Assembly: GCA_030068075.1 (NCBI GenBank)
Contig: CM057826.1
Span: forward strand, 65,631,312-65,695,311
Length of the DNA stretch: 64,000 nt
Direction of reading: 5' to 3'
Origin: Paguma larvata
Taxonomy: Eukaryota > Chordata > Mammalia > Carnivora > Viverridae
Part shown: positions 1-12,549 of the stretch, piece after piece
Position numbering within the stretch: position 1 is the stretch's first letter
Layout of the letters: each line of letters starts with the position of its first letter
Notes under the pieces: generated by a model
Seen by the model: the letters and a program-made list of their open reading frames with translations, nothing else
What the model was told of the DNA's origin: nothing
The model's database searches: none
Made by a program: the position numbers and the translations under genes

Positions 1-833
1 GAATGGACATTCAGGGCAACTTCTAAATTTTTGTTATTGCAAACAAAGCTGAACGTTTTTATACAGACTCCTGGTATACATATGGTACCATTTTCCTAGG
101 ATACACGTAGGAGTGGGATTGCTGGGTCATACCATATGTTGATATATGATGAAGCATTAAAGGCATATATACCCTTAAAGATAATGCTGGTTCCCTCTCT
201 GCCCCTCGAAATGGTAGTGTTGATTTATACTCTCACCAGAAGTTTTAAGATTTCCCACCGCTTCACATTCTTATCAACACTTACTATTCTCAAACTTATT
301 TATTTTGGGAAATCTAGTGGGTAAACAATAGTTTGCTATAGTGATTTATAATGGGCTGAATTTATTTTTATAGATTTATTTCCCTATTGAGTAGCTTCTA
401 AATAGCTATTCTTGTCATTTGCCCATTTATCTTTTGACTTATTTATTTTGATGATTGTAGTTTGCTTGTCCACATTAGTTACACTATTTTATGATAAATG
501 TAAGTTTTTAATTTCAATGAGGTTGAATTTATTACTTGGTTGAGTATTTCTGTCCAATTTAAATAATCCTTCTCCATGCCTGTATCATTAAAAAATATTC
601 CCTCAAAGTTGTAAAGTTTGGCTCTCATATTTAGATCATTATAAAGAATTTCTGGTTGTGGTATAGGGTAGGAATCTAGAGGTTTTTCCCAAAATGAATA
701 GCAAATAGTCATACGCCAGTTATTGAAAACTGTTTTGTTTATACTATCAGCTATACTATGTATGTTATGTATCAATTTCCTATATAGACAATGGGATTAA
801 TATGGGTTTTTGGATATATTCCAATTGTGAATT

Positions 834-1063
834 TTTTTAAATTTTTTATTTATTTTTCAGAGAGAGAGAGAGACAGAGAGACAGAGAGAGAGAGAGAGCA
901 TAAGCAAGTGAGGGGCAGAGAGAGGGAGACACAGAATCCGAAGCAGGCTCCAGGCTCTGAGCTGTTAGCACAGAGCCCGATGAGGGGCTCAAATTTATGA
1001 ACCACGAGTTCATGACCTGAGCTGAAGTTGGACGCTTCACCGACTGAGCCACCCAGGCGCCCC
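834..1063 (-). mobile_element. Can-SINE (tRNA-derived carnivore SINE)
   Basis: On the minus strand it starts with a C/G-rich head reading 'gcgcctgggtggctcagtcgg', which contains an RNA polymerase III A box. It continues through a CT-rich stretch and ends in an A-rich tail. Near-matching duplications, 'ccaattgtgaa' at about 821-831 and 'ccaattgtaaa' at about 1064-1074, mark the target site. It is essentially full length and sits inside the antisense L1. Confidence 0.93.
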
Positions 1064-2369
1064 CCAATTGTAAAGTTATTCATCCTTCTGTTAATATGAT
1101 ACTTTAATTATTTGCTACAAATTCATAACAAGTCATCACATTTTATGAGACTATTTCTTCTACTTTATATTTCTTCAGCAATATTTTTACTGTTGGGTCT
1201 GTAGTCTTCTGTATAAATTTCAGAATCAGATTGGTTGTTTTTTGAAAAAGGTTTTATGGATTTTACCTAAAATTGCACTGAGTTTATCAAACAATTTTGG
1301 GAAATTTACTCCTTTATGATGCTATGTTTCTACTCTATGAGCATATTATAGCTTTTCATTTAATTGGTAATTTTAAAATAATTCTTAAAGAGCTTTTAAG
1401 TTTGTTAGATTTCCTAAAAGATTAGTTCATGTTTTGTTGGATATATTTCTAGATTTATATTTGTTATTATGATTGCTCTTTTTTAGATTTTCATGACAAA
1501 AAATTTAAAATATGTAGAAAAGTAGAGGTGTGTGATTAACCTCCTTTTACACAACCTCTAGCTACAACAATGACCAGTTATGTCAAATCATGATTGATGT
1601 ACCGTACCATCCATTCTCTCCCTCCCACCCCCGATTATTTTGAGGCATCTTTGACATCATATCATTTCATTTACAAGTAGTAAATGGGGGTTTTGAAAAA
1701 TTTTTAAGAAAAAGTGTGTCTCCTAATAGTTGCATATAAAGGAGTAAATGTTTTTCTATCATTATCTTGTATATAGCCAATTTTCTAAAATCTCTCAGTA
1801 AAATCTCTCTCTAGAGTGTTTTCTATAAAATTTGTGTCTAATGAGATTTTTAAAATCTTCCTTTCAGATCCTTAGAGCTTTAATCTGTTTTTCTTGACTC
1901 ATTGCACTTTTGAGTGCTACATTAATTTTGAATAGAAGCAGTATTAGTAGTCTTGTTCACAAATTTAATGGAAATGTTTTGATATATGATAATGATATTT
2001 TCTGTTTGTTTTTGGTAGGTATTCATTAGAATATGAGGTAATAATTGATAGTTATGACTTATCGTAAATACTTATTCAATTTTATCGAATTGTTTTCTCT
2101 ACTATTGAGAAATGGTAACTTTTTTTCTGTTTTGATTTGTTATATAATATTAAACTGTACTAACATTCTTGGGATAACTCCACATTGGTCTTGATATTTT
2201 ACTTTTCTAACTGTGCCCAAATTTAGTTTACTTACGTTTTCCTGGATTTGGTTTGGTAGTATTTTGCTTGGAATTTTTGTGTCTGTATTCATGAGGGATC
2301 AATATCCATGATCCCAATGTCATTTTCTTTTCTCGTAGAATGAGGTGGGAAGTGTTCCCCTCTATTTCT

Positions 2370-2586
2370 TTTTTAATTGTTTTTAATGTTTGTTTATTCT
2401 TGAAAGAGAGACAGAGTGTGAGCAGGGGAAGGGCAGAGAGAGAGAGGGAGATGCAGAATCTGAAGCAGGCTCCAGCTCTGAGCTGTCAGCAGAGCCTGAT
2501 GCAGTGCTCAAACTCACGGACTGCAAGCAAGATCATGACCTGAGCCAAAGTCAGATGCTTAACTGACTGAGCCACCCAGGTGCCCC
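2370..2586 (-). mobile_element. Can-SINE
   Basis: The minus-strand head 'ggggcacctgggtggctcag' ends at about 2586. The body is GA-rich on the plus strand and the T-rich left end is the reverse of the A tail. It is somewhat decayed, and it interrupts the antisense L1. Confidence 0.92.
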
Positions 2587-3639
2587 TCCCCTCAAATTCT
2601 TGGAAGAGTATGAAATATTGATGACATTTCTTCTTTAAATACCTAGTAGAATTTACCAGTAGAGCCATCTTGTGTTGGGTTTTTGTTTAGGAGATTTTGT
2701 TGTTGTTTTTATTAATTCAATCTCCATTTGTTAAATCTTTTCAGATTTTCTATTTCTTCTTGGAGTCATTTTCAGTGGTTTTTGGTTTCTAGTTTTTGTC
2801 AGTTAACAAAATAGCTAAAGACTATTTTGTTGGCATATTATTGTTCACAATATTCCCTTGTAAAACTTTTATTTTATTTCTGTAAGTTAAGTAGTAATGT
2901 TTCCTTTTTCATCTTGATTTTAGAACTCTCTTTTTTCTACTCAAAGAACCAACTTTTGATACTGCCAATTTTCTCTATTGTTTTTCTATTCTGCATTTCA
3001 CTTATTTCTGCTCTAATGTTACTTCCTTCACTTTGCTGGCCTTATGTTTATTTTTCCTCTGCTTTTTCCATTTTTATATAATATGGAAGGTTATTCTTTT
3101 TAAAAATTTTGGTATAATGTGTTTTAAATTTATCTCATATTTTCCAATTTTCTTTGCATTTTTTTCTTGGCCAAAATGCTTATTTAGGAATGAGATATTT
3201 AATTCTATATACATATGAATTTCCCAAATTTTCTCTTTTTACTGATATCCATTTTATTCTGTTGTGTGCGGAGAAGATACTTTTATGATTGTAGTGCTTT
3301 TTGATGTCTTGAGACCTCTAGTATTATGTTCCACTATATGATTTATCTTGGAGAACATTATATGTTCATTTGAGAAAAAAATGTGTATTTTGCTGTTATT
3401 GACATTATTATGACTATTTGGTTTAGTATCATTCAAGTCTTCCATTCCTTATTGATCTTTTCTCTAGTTGTTTCATGATATAGAGAGTAAGGTATTGAAG
3501 TCTCCTCTATTATTTCTGAATTATCTACTACTCCCATAAATTCTGTTAGTTTTTTCTTCATATATTTTGAAGCTCTGTCGTTAGGTATATACATATTTTA
3601 ACTGTTACATCTTCTTGATGAATTCACCTTTTTATGATT

Positions 3640-3747
3640 ATTTTATTTTTTATTTTCATTTTAAATAGGCTCCATAGTGAGGCTTGAACTCATGACCCTG
3701 AGTTCAAAAGTCACATGCTCCACCTACTGAACCAGCCAGGCACCCCT
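3640..3747 (-). mobile_element. Can-SINE, short older copy lacking the CT tract
   Basis: Only the tRNA-like half is present: the plus strand carries 'gaggcttgaactcatgaccc' and ends in 'ccagccaggcacccct', the reversed SINE head. The CT-rich part seen in the other copies is missing, which fits an older Can-SINE subtype. Similar 'tttt-atgattatt' strings on both sides may be the target-site duplication. Confidence 0.8.
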
Positions 3748-4490
3748 GGTATTTTGATGATTATTAAGGGTCCTTTTTTTCTGCTCTAGTAAAAATTTTT
3801 GTTTTAAAATCTGTTTGTTTCATTTTAGGATATTTTGATTACTGTTTGTGTGGTATGTACTTTCACTTTAAATATATATTTGTTTTTGAATCTAAACAGA
3901 TCAACATTTTAAAAAATGTCCTCCAATATCTGACTTTAATTGGAGTGGTTAATCCATTTATATCTAATATAATTACTGATAAGAGAAGATTTAAATCTGT
4001 CAATTTTCAATTTTTTCTTTGTCGTCGTTTTTTTGGGTCCTCTGTCCCTTTTTTCATTAAATATTTTTTCTAGTGAATTGTTTTACTTCCCTTTTCATTT
4101 ATTTTACTATTTAATTAAGTTTATTTTCTTTGTGGTTGCCTGGGGATTATAATTAATATCATAACTTAGGAAATTTAGTTCACATTGCTACCAACTTCAA
4201 CAGTATAAAAACTTTGCCCCTCTAAAACTTAATTCTTTCCTCCCTTTTTGTGCTACTGTTGTCATACACTTGAATGTAAAAGACCAAGGGATCCCACAAG
4301 TGTTTGCTTTAAAATCCACTCTTCATACACACCAACTACAAGTGCTATTTCCATCTTCTCATAAAAGTATGCTGCTATAATTTGGAGCTGTGGTTTTCTA
4401 TTTCAGTGTGATAACATTTACTTTCTATGATTCAGAGATTGGTCAAAATGTGCCCCATCCTTGTTTTTCAACTTTGATACTACTTATTTG

Positions 4491-4492
<2 letters not shown>

Positions 4493-4532
<40 letters not shown>
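4493..4532. repeat. (GT)n microsatellite
   Basis: About 20 uninterrupted GT units are followed by a G run. This is a likely length-variable marker. Confidence 0.97.
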
Positions 4533-4533
<1 letters not shown>

Positions 4534-4829
4534 GGGGGGAGTGTTATATATTTTCAGGGATTTGACAAGACAAAACTGAGGAGGAGAGTGTTCCAAGTCT
4601 ATTACTATAATCCAGTGGTCAGTCACTTCATTTTAAATATGAAATCTGGATTCCAATGGCAGGTGTTTTTCTAAAGATATTCAGCTCTTTGGAAGCAGGT
4701 CTAAGAATGGAAATTAGATTCTTGACTTGTGTTGATTTTCACTATATCATATTTGGTTTTTCAATGAAATAATAGTCTGAAAAGTAATTTCATCATCTAT
4801 ATCTAAAATAATGTAATTTAAAATTGAAA

Positions 4830-5038
4830 AACTTGAGGCACCTACGTGGCTCGGTTGGTTAAGTGTCCAAATCTTGGTTTCACCTCAGGTCATGATTTCA
4901 TGGTGCATGAGTTCAAGCCCGATGTCAGGCTCTGTGCTGACAGCATGGAGCCTGCTTGGAATTCTCTTTCTCCTTCTCTTTCTGCCTCTCCCCTGCTTAC
5001 TCACTCTCTCTCTCTCAAAATAAATAAATAAACTTAAG
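4830..5038 (+). mobile_element. Can-SINE with clear target-site duplication
   Basis: The head reads 'ggcacctacgtggctcggtt'. A CT-rich segment near 4965-5015 and an AAATAAATAAA tail follow. The 11-base string 'taaaattgaaa' occurs at 4819-4829 and again at 5039-5049, so both ends are fixed to the base. Confidence 0.95.
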
Positions 5039-5049
5039 TAAAATTGAAA

Positions 5050-6589
5050 CTGTTATAAGTGAAATTAGAGAGTCCTAATGAATTTTTAGAAACAGATAAT
5101 AACATTATATGTTAAACCTATCATTGAAGTGACATGAAGGAAGACTGCATAGAAATAAAGGTCTAAGATTCAGTATTAACATCACTTCATTTGATTCTCA
5201 CGTGCCAAATTAGAACAGATATCTTTATCAAATACTTTTGAGTTATATATTGGTAACTAAAAGATAAATATCAACTGCATATTATTTATATAAGAAAAAA
5301 TGATATATAGTAATCTTCTAATTTAAAGTATAAAACAAGTATAAACCAGAGAAGCAGACATTTGGATTCAAAATAAGTCATTCATTCACATGCTAATACT
5401 GACCAGTCATTGATACTAAAGACAACACCATTATTAGTTTATATGCTGTTGTGAAATAGGTTATTTATTTTTAATTTACAAAAACAACAGGAAATGGAAT
5501 ATTTTATTTCGGTAGACACATTTTTAGATGATGATGGAGAGTCGACCTTCTTTGCCCTTACTCTCCACATCTCTTTCTTCTATAGAAGAAAAGGAACTCC
5601 TTCTTCTAAAAGGAACTCTTTTTAAGGCTCTCTGCCATTTTCCTTTTTTTCTTGTATCATGCTCCAGAGAACCAGTTCAAATAGAGTCTCCATCAATACC
5701 AAAGAAAATGAGTGAGGAACAACTCCCATTGTAATTAAAGTATTACAGATTTTGGGAAAAAATAGGCATGCTTAAGAATCGTTTCCCCTGTATTCTCTTA
5801 GAGAACAGGTGAACAACAGTAACAAAAAACTCCTCGAATCTTCTACTTGGGTATGTAGCTTAATATGAAGCCTCTAACTGTTCATCCTTTTTATTATCTC
5901 TAACTTCTTTGGATAAATATCCTTAAACTCTTCTTCATACTGGTAGGGTGAGTTTCTCAGAGGTTTGCATTTGGATATAAATAAAGAATGATGAAAATAT
6001 ACTGTGAGACTATTCTAGTAAGAGCTGAGTATAAAAAAGGAAATGGTAATTCATTTCTTAATCTCTGGAGATGATTTCTTTCATGTAGAATATAGAGGTT
6101 TTCATTTTCTTCCATTGCTATTTATTTAAGGAACACTGAAGTAGACAGTGCTTACTTAACTTTAACTTCCAATTTTTATTTCTCTAGGAGGTAAAAACAA
6201 GTTGTAAATGTCATAGAGAACTAAAAGAAAAAATATGGAAACAATGACTAGCTATTTTAAGGATGAATGTTTAATATATGAAAAGGAACTAGTTTATTAA
6301 TTGAACATATTTAAAGGAAGAAAAATTAGAATTACATATTTTCCTCAGTTGAAAAAATCATATATTTTAAATATTATGTTGAATTTCATATGTATGTAAT
6401 ACATGCTTCATATAAGTGGTTATGAATTCAAGTGAATCCTTTTTCAAAAAAGAATTAGAATTTGGGGTATAGCCCTTGACTATACACAGAAAGTAAATTG
6501 TATTCAGTAGTGCTTTGGCAAATTCCGACTGCAACATCATTTTGAAAATAATGCATTTAATGAACAACCATCACAAAACAGAGACTATT
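5050..6589. other. AT-rich single-copy-looking DNA, no gene seen
   Basis: I recognise no repeat family, splice-flanked exon or RNA gene here. A 68-codon open frame at 5528-5734 has no homology I recognise and fits chance. Confidence 0.5.
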
Positions 6590-6700
6590 AAAGGTAAAAA
6601 CTAGTGGACAACTCTAAAAATCCAAAATATGCACAGATAGTATATCAGACAAATAAGCTGTGGTATAGTCATCAAATGTTGCATAATGAAAATGAATGGA

Positions 6701-6733
<33 letters not shown>

Positions 6734-6960
6734 CAAAATAAGATTGAGCTAAAGAATCGATACAAATTGTATACTTTATAATGACACATAAAGTTTAAAA
6801 AGAACCACAATATATAGTGTTGTAATATAGGATAAAAGCTATATTTAGGAAGGGACCAGTGACTGGAAAGAGGACTTCATGAAAGACCTTTTGTTACTTT
6901 AGCAGTGTTGTATTTCTTGATGTGGATGTTGTTAATATAATGCATTATCTTAGTGATAAT
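6590..6960 (+). mobile_element. decayed L1 3' end, sense strand
   Basis: The order of landmarks resembles older L1 3' regions: 'ataagctgtggtatagtcat' near 6653, then a gap of tail-like text, then 'gggaccagtgactgg...' and 'tatttcttgatgtggatgttg' near 6910. Divergence is high and an AT microsatellite splits it. Confidence 0.5.
6701..6728. repeat. (AT)n microsatellite
   Basis: Fourteen AT units occur in a row within an L1-like tail. Confidence 0.95.
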
Positions 6961-9735
6961 TCTAAAGTTCTTTACTTAGGCACTATATTATATATAGACT
7001 ATTATTTAATTGGGTCTACATTGAGAACAATATCTAGGATATATGGTTAAAAGAGATCTTTCTATCTCCATTATGGGTTATATCTAAATGTTTTTTGATA
7101 GGAACATCTGGACATACATACTTACATAAACATATACATAAGTGAAATTAATTCCCCATGCCTTTAAGATATTAATTGCTGTGACTCATGAGTCCTTTTT
7201 GGATATTTTTCGAGAAAAAGGAAGTCACAAAACTATATAGACTGGTCATGGTATACAGGAACCAGCCAATGGCTTTTTAAAAATTTCTAGTTCTATCATA
7301 ATTATGTAAACCTAACATAAATTCATTGACACTTTAAGTCTCAACCAAAAATACCAATCCATGGTTTTTTACTACCTTATTCTTAAACCATAAACAAGGA
7401 GCCAAAAAAAAAAAAAATCAATGTCTCCATCTGCTCTTAATCAAAATACTTCTACTTCTTCTATACCAATGCACAGACGAAACGCTGCTTAGCATTTCAT
7501 TAGCTAGCTGAATTGTAATTGCAGCAGTGGTCTAACACAAACAAAGCAACTTTGGCACCTTAAAAGCTCAATAAACTCAAAACACTGCCTTATGATACCA
7601 ACATCTTGAAAATTGTGTTAATTCCCTTGCTGTGCATACAGACTTTCAACATCGATGTCTACAAATGAATTTTCATAGTTTTTTATTCCATCTTCCACTT
7701 CACATTTAACACTCTGAATCTTATTTTGTATAATTTACCCTGTATTTGCCTCTATATATACACATGCAAAATGTGGTAGAAAACTGAAGTCATTTTCTGG
7801 ATAACCCAAGCCAAAAAATGGCCCCAGTTGCCTAGATATTTCAAATGAAGTTGTGTTTCTCTTAGTCTGAGTTATAAGGATAATTATTGCAATTCTGTAT
7901 TTTACATGCATAGGCAAATCCTTAGAATTCAGAGTGTGGAAAAGTGCTGAGGGCAGTGATTTCAAAATGAAAGGAAGAAGTCTATTTAAAGTAGAGTGAG
8001 AATTTGAATTTATCCTTTTTATTTTGACTCAATGTTAGAAAACCTGCTGTTTTTAGTATTTAACATTTTAGTAATCAGATTGATTTTCATAGTATGAAGT
8101 GGGCAATATAGGCCCCAAATTGGGTTGATGTTGATGACTGGCACAGGAAAAAATCAGAGCATGTGATATAGTCAGCTTTGGTGTGAATACATAAGAATAA
8201 AAGATCCGATGGTTGCCAGGAGATTCTTACGGCTGAGACATGTCACATGGTAATGCTGTTCAGAATGTAATAATGAATGCCTTTCCACTGTAATAACACC
8301 TATTCTAATCCTCTCATTCTAAAATGAACATAAATATAAAGGATATTAAGAATATTTGAGATGTCAATGAAATAAAATGTTGTTACAGGATAATGGTCTC
8401 CTGCTGCTTCATAAAATACCAAGCCAAAGGCAAGACTTACATTTTCAGAGTAGAAGACATTAATCCCATGACAGTGTTTTATTGCAGTGATTGTATTTCT
8501 ATTATACAAGATGAACATGTAGATTTAATCAATTCATTTGATGTATGTTGATGTAGTAAATTGACAGTGGTTTATCATCATTATGAAATTGTTGTATTCT
8601 TGTAGGCAATTTGTTAAAGAAAATACAGATGTTGTAGGAAATTTAACTTTCAAGTTGAGGGGAAATAGAGGTTTCTGACTAGCTGGAGGTTGGTTTTCCT
8701 TAAGAAAGTAATAGTTAATAGAACAATTGAGGGACAGTATGATTGACATACTCAAAAAAGTTTATGTAATAGGCTTGTTAATATTATAGTTCCACATTTC
8801 AACTTGCTGACAGGCAAAACATAATAATCAAATATAATTATTCGAGCAAAAAACCACAATGACACAAAGTTGAACTCCTTCTCAGAGTGCTTTACTAAGG
8901 CATTTACAAAACTAGTTTTGTTACTTTGACTGATTGCTAAATAACAGTTGATATCATTAGACTATAGCATCATTCCATACTTCTAAATACTAGTATAATA
9001 TAAAAATATGAAAAAATAAAAAATAATACAAAGACCCATTGTGCAAGATAGCTTTTGACTTCTTATGGAAGCTTAATCAGCTAAGCCAAACCAACCATTA
9101 TTTCTAGTGGAAAATGGAAAATTTCTTGCTTTCTAGAAAAGAAATTGTAAAAAGTATTGTAGAAATACCTTAATGCCAAAATAGTTGGATGTATTCCATT
9201 GAATGTGTTTAGAATATTATGTTTCATTTGTAAATATTATTCTTTAAGATCTGAAACAGGCCTAAGGGTTGTTTTAAGAAGCTTTGCAATTTTTTAACTG
9301 GAGCCCAACTAGTACAAAGTCAGGTCTGATCTCTCATATTTTTTTGTCCTGTTTGTTGACTGTCTAAAACTGAATTTTAAAATGTTTTTCTAAGGCTATC
9401 TATGTTATCATCTTTCGTCTCTTGTTGCTACAAGGCCAAAAATCTGAAAATTAACAGCTCAATCTTCAAAATACAAAAGTAAGGTAACTGAAAAACTGTA
9501 TTTTTTTTATAAAAATGCAAATCATCAACCACATATATCCTTCAGACTATTCAGGAAAGAAAAATGAGAACGGCCACAAGTGCAGTAAGAATGACATCTG
9601 GTAAATGCTGGCAGAGCTGAGATAGTCTTTCATTACACTTGTCATACTCTTGTCATTAGGCTTTCATTACAACCTGGGAAAAATCAATTTTTATGGTAAT
9701 TTTGTTATGACTCTATATTTTTTATGATCACATAT
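6961..9735. other. unrecognised AT-rich DNA
   Basis: No gene or repeat family is recognised. The stretch 7480-7570 is dense in homeodomain-like TAATTG/CATTA words and a SOX-like AACAAAG word, and could be a conserved regulatory element. That is only a guess from motif content. Confidence 0.45.
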
Positions 9736-10095
9736 TGTATTAGTTTGCTATGGCTTCCATAACAAAATACCACAGATTGGGGCAGTTCCAGAGGCCAAAA
9801 GTCTAAGAGCAAGATACGGTTTCTCCTGAAATACCTGTTTTTTGACTTGTAGGTGGCTGCCTTCACTTTGGGACCTGCCTTTTCTTGGGGACCTCTCTGT
9901 GCATAGACATTCCTGATGTCTTTTTAAATTTCAGTTTCCTCTTTTTATAAGGATACTAGTCAGATCAGATCAGGGCTTACCTATATGACCTCTTTTAACC
10001 TTAACTACTCATTTAAAGGCCTGACCTCCAATTACAGTCACAGGGGTTAGGACTTGAACATACGAATTTGGGGGACACAGTTCAGCTTATAACAC
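9736..10095 (-). mobile_element. MLT1-type LTR (ERVL-MaLR), reverse orientation
   Basis: It opens with 'tgtattagtttgctatggct' and 'ccataacaaaataccacaga' and closes with 'gggggacacagttcagctta', which is the MLT1 long terminal repeat read backwards. It is a solo LTR with no internal retroviral genes. Confidence 0.9.
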
Positions 10096-11064
10096 ATACT
10101 AATAAGATTTCCTTTGAATTTTAGTATTTTCCATTAAAAAAAAACCCTGAAACACTGAGTGAAAATAGATTGCCAACACCAGCTAGAAAGTTAGCAATAA
10201 AGCCGTAACAATATATGATCTTCAAAAAACATGAAAAAATTATTCTTTGTTGAAAGGACTATTTGTCATTTTTATTCTTCTAAACTTTTGACCGCAACCC
10301 CAAGTATATCATTGTGCTATAGTTTTACATTGATAAAGTTTTTCTCTGTGTGTTGAATTCCTTCTATTCTACGTCTTACTTTTCCTATAAGGAATAAGTT
10401 CTTTGAGATAAAAGACCATGATTTATATAAGTATGTAGTGCACTCACTTCATACCTAGCACAGGAACTCACTCTATAAATAGTAGAGAAATAAATGGATA
10501 ATTGGATGGATGGGTAGATGGATGAAAAGATGAAATAGTTTGCAAGTCACTTATTAATTTAGAGCTGTAATTTAGATATTTTGTACCTGAGCTTATTGCT
10601 GATGAGAAAAACTCTCAATTATAACAGAAGATATCTTAGGAATATCATCATTTAGTAGCTCTTAAAACTAGCTCTTAAAATATGACCACCAAACAGATTT
10701 AAGAAAGATTTTATTACATGGCTACCAGCCAAAAACATTGAACAGAAAATAGAAAGGAAATAAAATTATACTATCTTGAAATCCAGGTGGGGTTTTGTGC
10801 ATACTTCATTATTAAACATCCATCTAGTATTCGTCTGAGTTTGAGAGGCAAAGGTAGAGCTATGAACGTTTGGCATAGACATTTTCAGCCAGACTGGAAA
10901 TACAAGGTAGTTTGGGGGGCAAGCGAGGAAATGTGCTTACATTGTTCATTTTCTACATCATTGTTCTCTGGGCACAAGTTTGTATTCAATCTTTAGAGAT
11001 TTTTTCCCATTACCAGAAAATACCTATATCTTAAGCTTAAGAAAATTAAAATAATATTTAAGTA
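10096..11064. other. mostly unrecognised; probable L2 3' end near 10390-10510
   Basis: The order of words around 10395-10510 (short 'gagataaaagaccatgattta', 'cctagcacaggaactc', 'aataaatgga') resembles the 3' end of the ancient LINE L2 and is followed by an impure GGAT repeat at about 10496-10530. The rest shows nothing I can name. Confidence 0.45.
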
Positions 11065-11199
11065 GGGGCATCTAGGTGGCTCAGTCGGCTGAGCATCTGA
11101 CTTTGGCTCAGATCATGATCTCGTGGTTAGTGAGTTCAAGCCCCACATTGGGTTCTCTGCTGTCAGCCTGTCAGCTCAGAGCCCACTTCAGATCCTCTT
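11065..11199 (+). mobile_element. Can-SINE, 3'-truncated
   Basis: It has a good tRNA-like head ('catctaggtggctcagtcgg') and body up to 'agatcctctt', then stops without the CT-rich tract or A tail. Confidence 0.9.
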
Positions 11200-11850
11200 G
11201 ATTACAATTGACTACCAATCATTGTTACTAAGGATGCATCATATAAAAGTGTTCCTTTCTGAAGAGTCCAAGGGAGAGAATTCTTTTGGAGAAGGTTGTG
11301 TTCTGTGTCTGCCTTCTCAGGAGAGTCTTCACCTCCAGCCAAGGAAGATGCCATGTGTAGAAATCGGGCCTGTGAGCTTGGTGTCCTAGAGAAATGGCTC
11401 TTTTGAAATACTCAGCCCTCTTTGTCAGGCCCAAAGAATACATGGGTGTTTTTCATGGTCAAGATATGGGCTTACCAAGAGTGAGAAACATTGGTAGCAA
11501 ACAGAATGGGGGGGACTGCAGGCAATCAATAGCTGGGGGAAGCAGTGAGTGGCTGGATAGAAAAGACATTGATCACATTCCTGCTAAGGAATCCCCAGGA
11601 AGCATACGTAAGACATGTGTGAGGCCCAGAGGATGGTAATGCCATATCCTTATAGTGCTAGGCAGTGGAAACCACTTCTGCTCTAAACATCTTCTCCCCA
11701 CTTCACCAACTTCCTTCTCTTGGTGACTTGGCAAGATCCGAAGTCAGGGCTAGCAGGCGGAAGAGCTTTTGGAGTAAAAAGAAGTCATTCGCATCTCTGT
11801 TGACAGCACTGTTTCCACACTGGAGGAGGATAGAAACATTAATCTAAAAT
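11200..11850 (+). other. less AT-rich island ending near an AATAAA, identity unknown
   Basis: The base composition differs from both flanks. Three overlapping plus-strand open frames occur: 11123-11389 (partly SINE), 11394-11639 and 11665-11847. An AATAAA hexamer lies at about 11849, right at the edge. I recognise none of the translations. It could be an old retrocopy, the last exon of a noncoding RNA, or an unknown LTR. I see no A tail. Confidence 0.3.
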
Positions 11851-11899
11851 AAAGTTTGTCCATTATGCATGACTTGTTTTAACTATTGAAATTAAATTA

Positions 11900-12549
11900 T
11901 AACAAAAGTAACTAAAGGAGTATTTGTCTAAGTGATCATAAACCAAATTTGGCCTGACCTAGATTTTATCCAAGATATAAAAAAAAACTGGCTTCAACTA
12001 AAAACCAGTTGGAAAAGGGCAGGCCAGGGGAGATTCAAGAGGTATTTGCCTGTACACTATACAATTCTGCTATTTCAACAGTATGAACACACATAAGCCA
12101 TATATGAGACATGTATTAAACATATACAATTAATTTTACACATAAATCTATATACACAGAAAATGGAACTGTATTTGGCATACTGTTTTAGAGTTTTACA
12201 ACCTCTTTTTCTTACTGAGATACCATAAGATTTTTGCAGCACCATATTTATTTCAAAGTAATCCATTGAATAGTTACCCATATTATTTATGTCCCTTTTG
12301 TTAGACATTTATTTTTAATTTACACATATTTAAACTAGTGTTTGCTGAAGTTAATACCCTCACAATGAATAATGAGTGAACATCCTTCCTTATTACATAG
12401 AATAAGTGTATAAGCATGAATGGGTAGTACCAGAAGGTACATATATTTTAATGGCTATTGGTAAGTACTTCCAAACCACCATTAAGAAGTCTTTACCAAT
12501 TTATACTTCCCACCAGTAGTGAATTAGGTGCCCTTTCCCATATTCTCTG
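11900..12549. other. AT-rich DNA, nothing recognised
   Basis: No repeat head or tail, splice-flanked frame or RNA gene is seen. Confidence 0.45.

Larger units (their letters stand above)
1..4420 (-). mobile_element. decayed L1 (L1M-type) fragment, antisense, interrupted by three SINEs
   Basis: Read on the minus strand this is an old LINE-1 covering much of ORF2. Near 100-130 the plus strand reads like the reverse of the ORF2 C-terminal region (phrase 'aggagtgggattgctgggtcat'). Reverse-transcriptase-like text follows from about 1190 to 3100, endonuclease-region text from about 3250 to 3620, and a 5' spacer resembling older L1M elements near 4120-4250 ('ttgtggttgcctggggatta'). The frame is broken everywhere by stops and indels, so no protein is made. 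Three Can-SINEs inserted later split it. It may be more than one old L1; the family name is by resemblance only. Confidence 0.75.
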
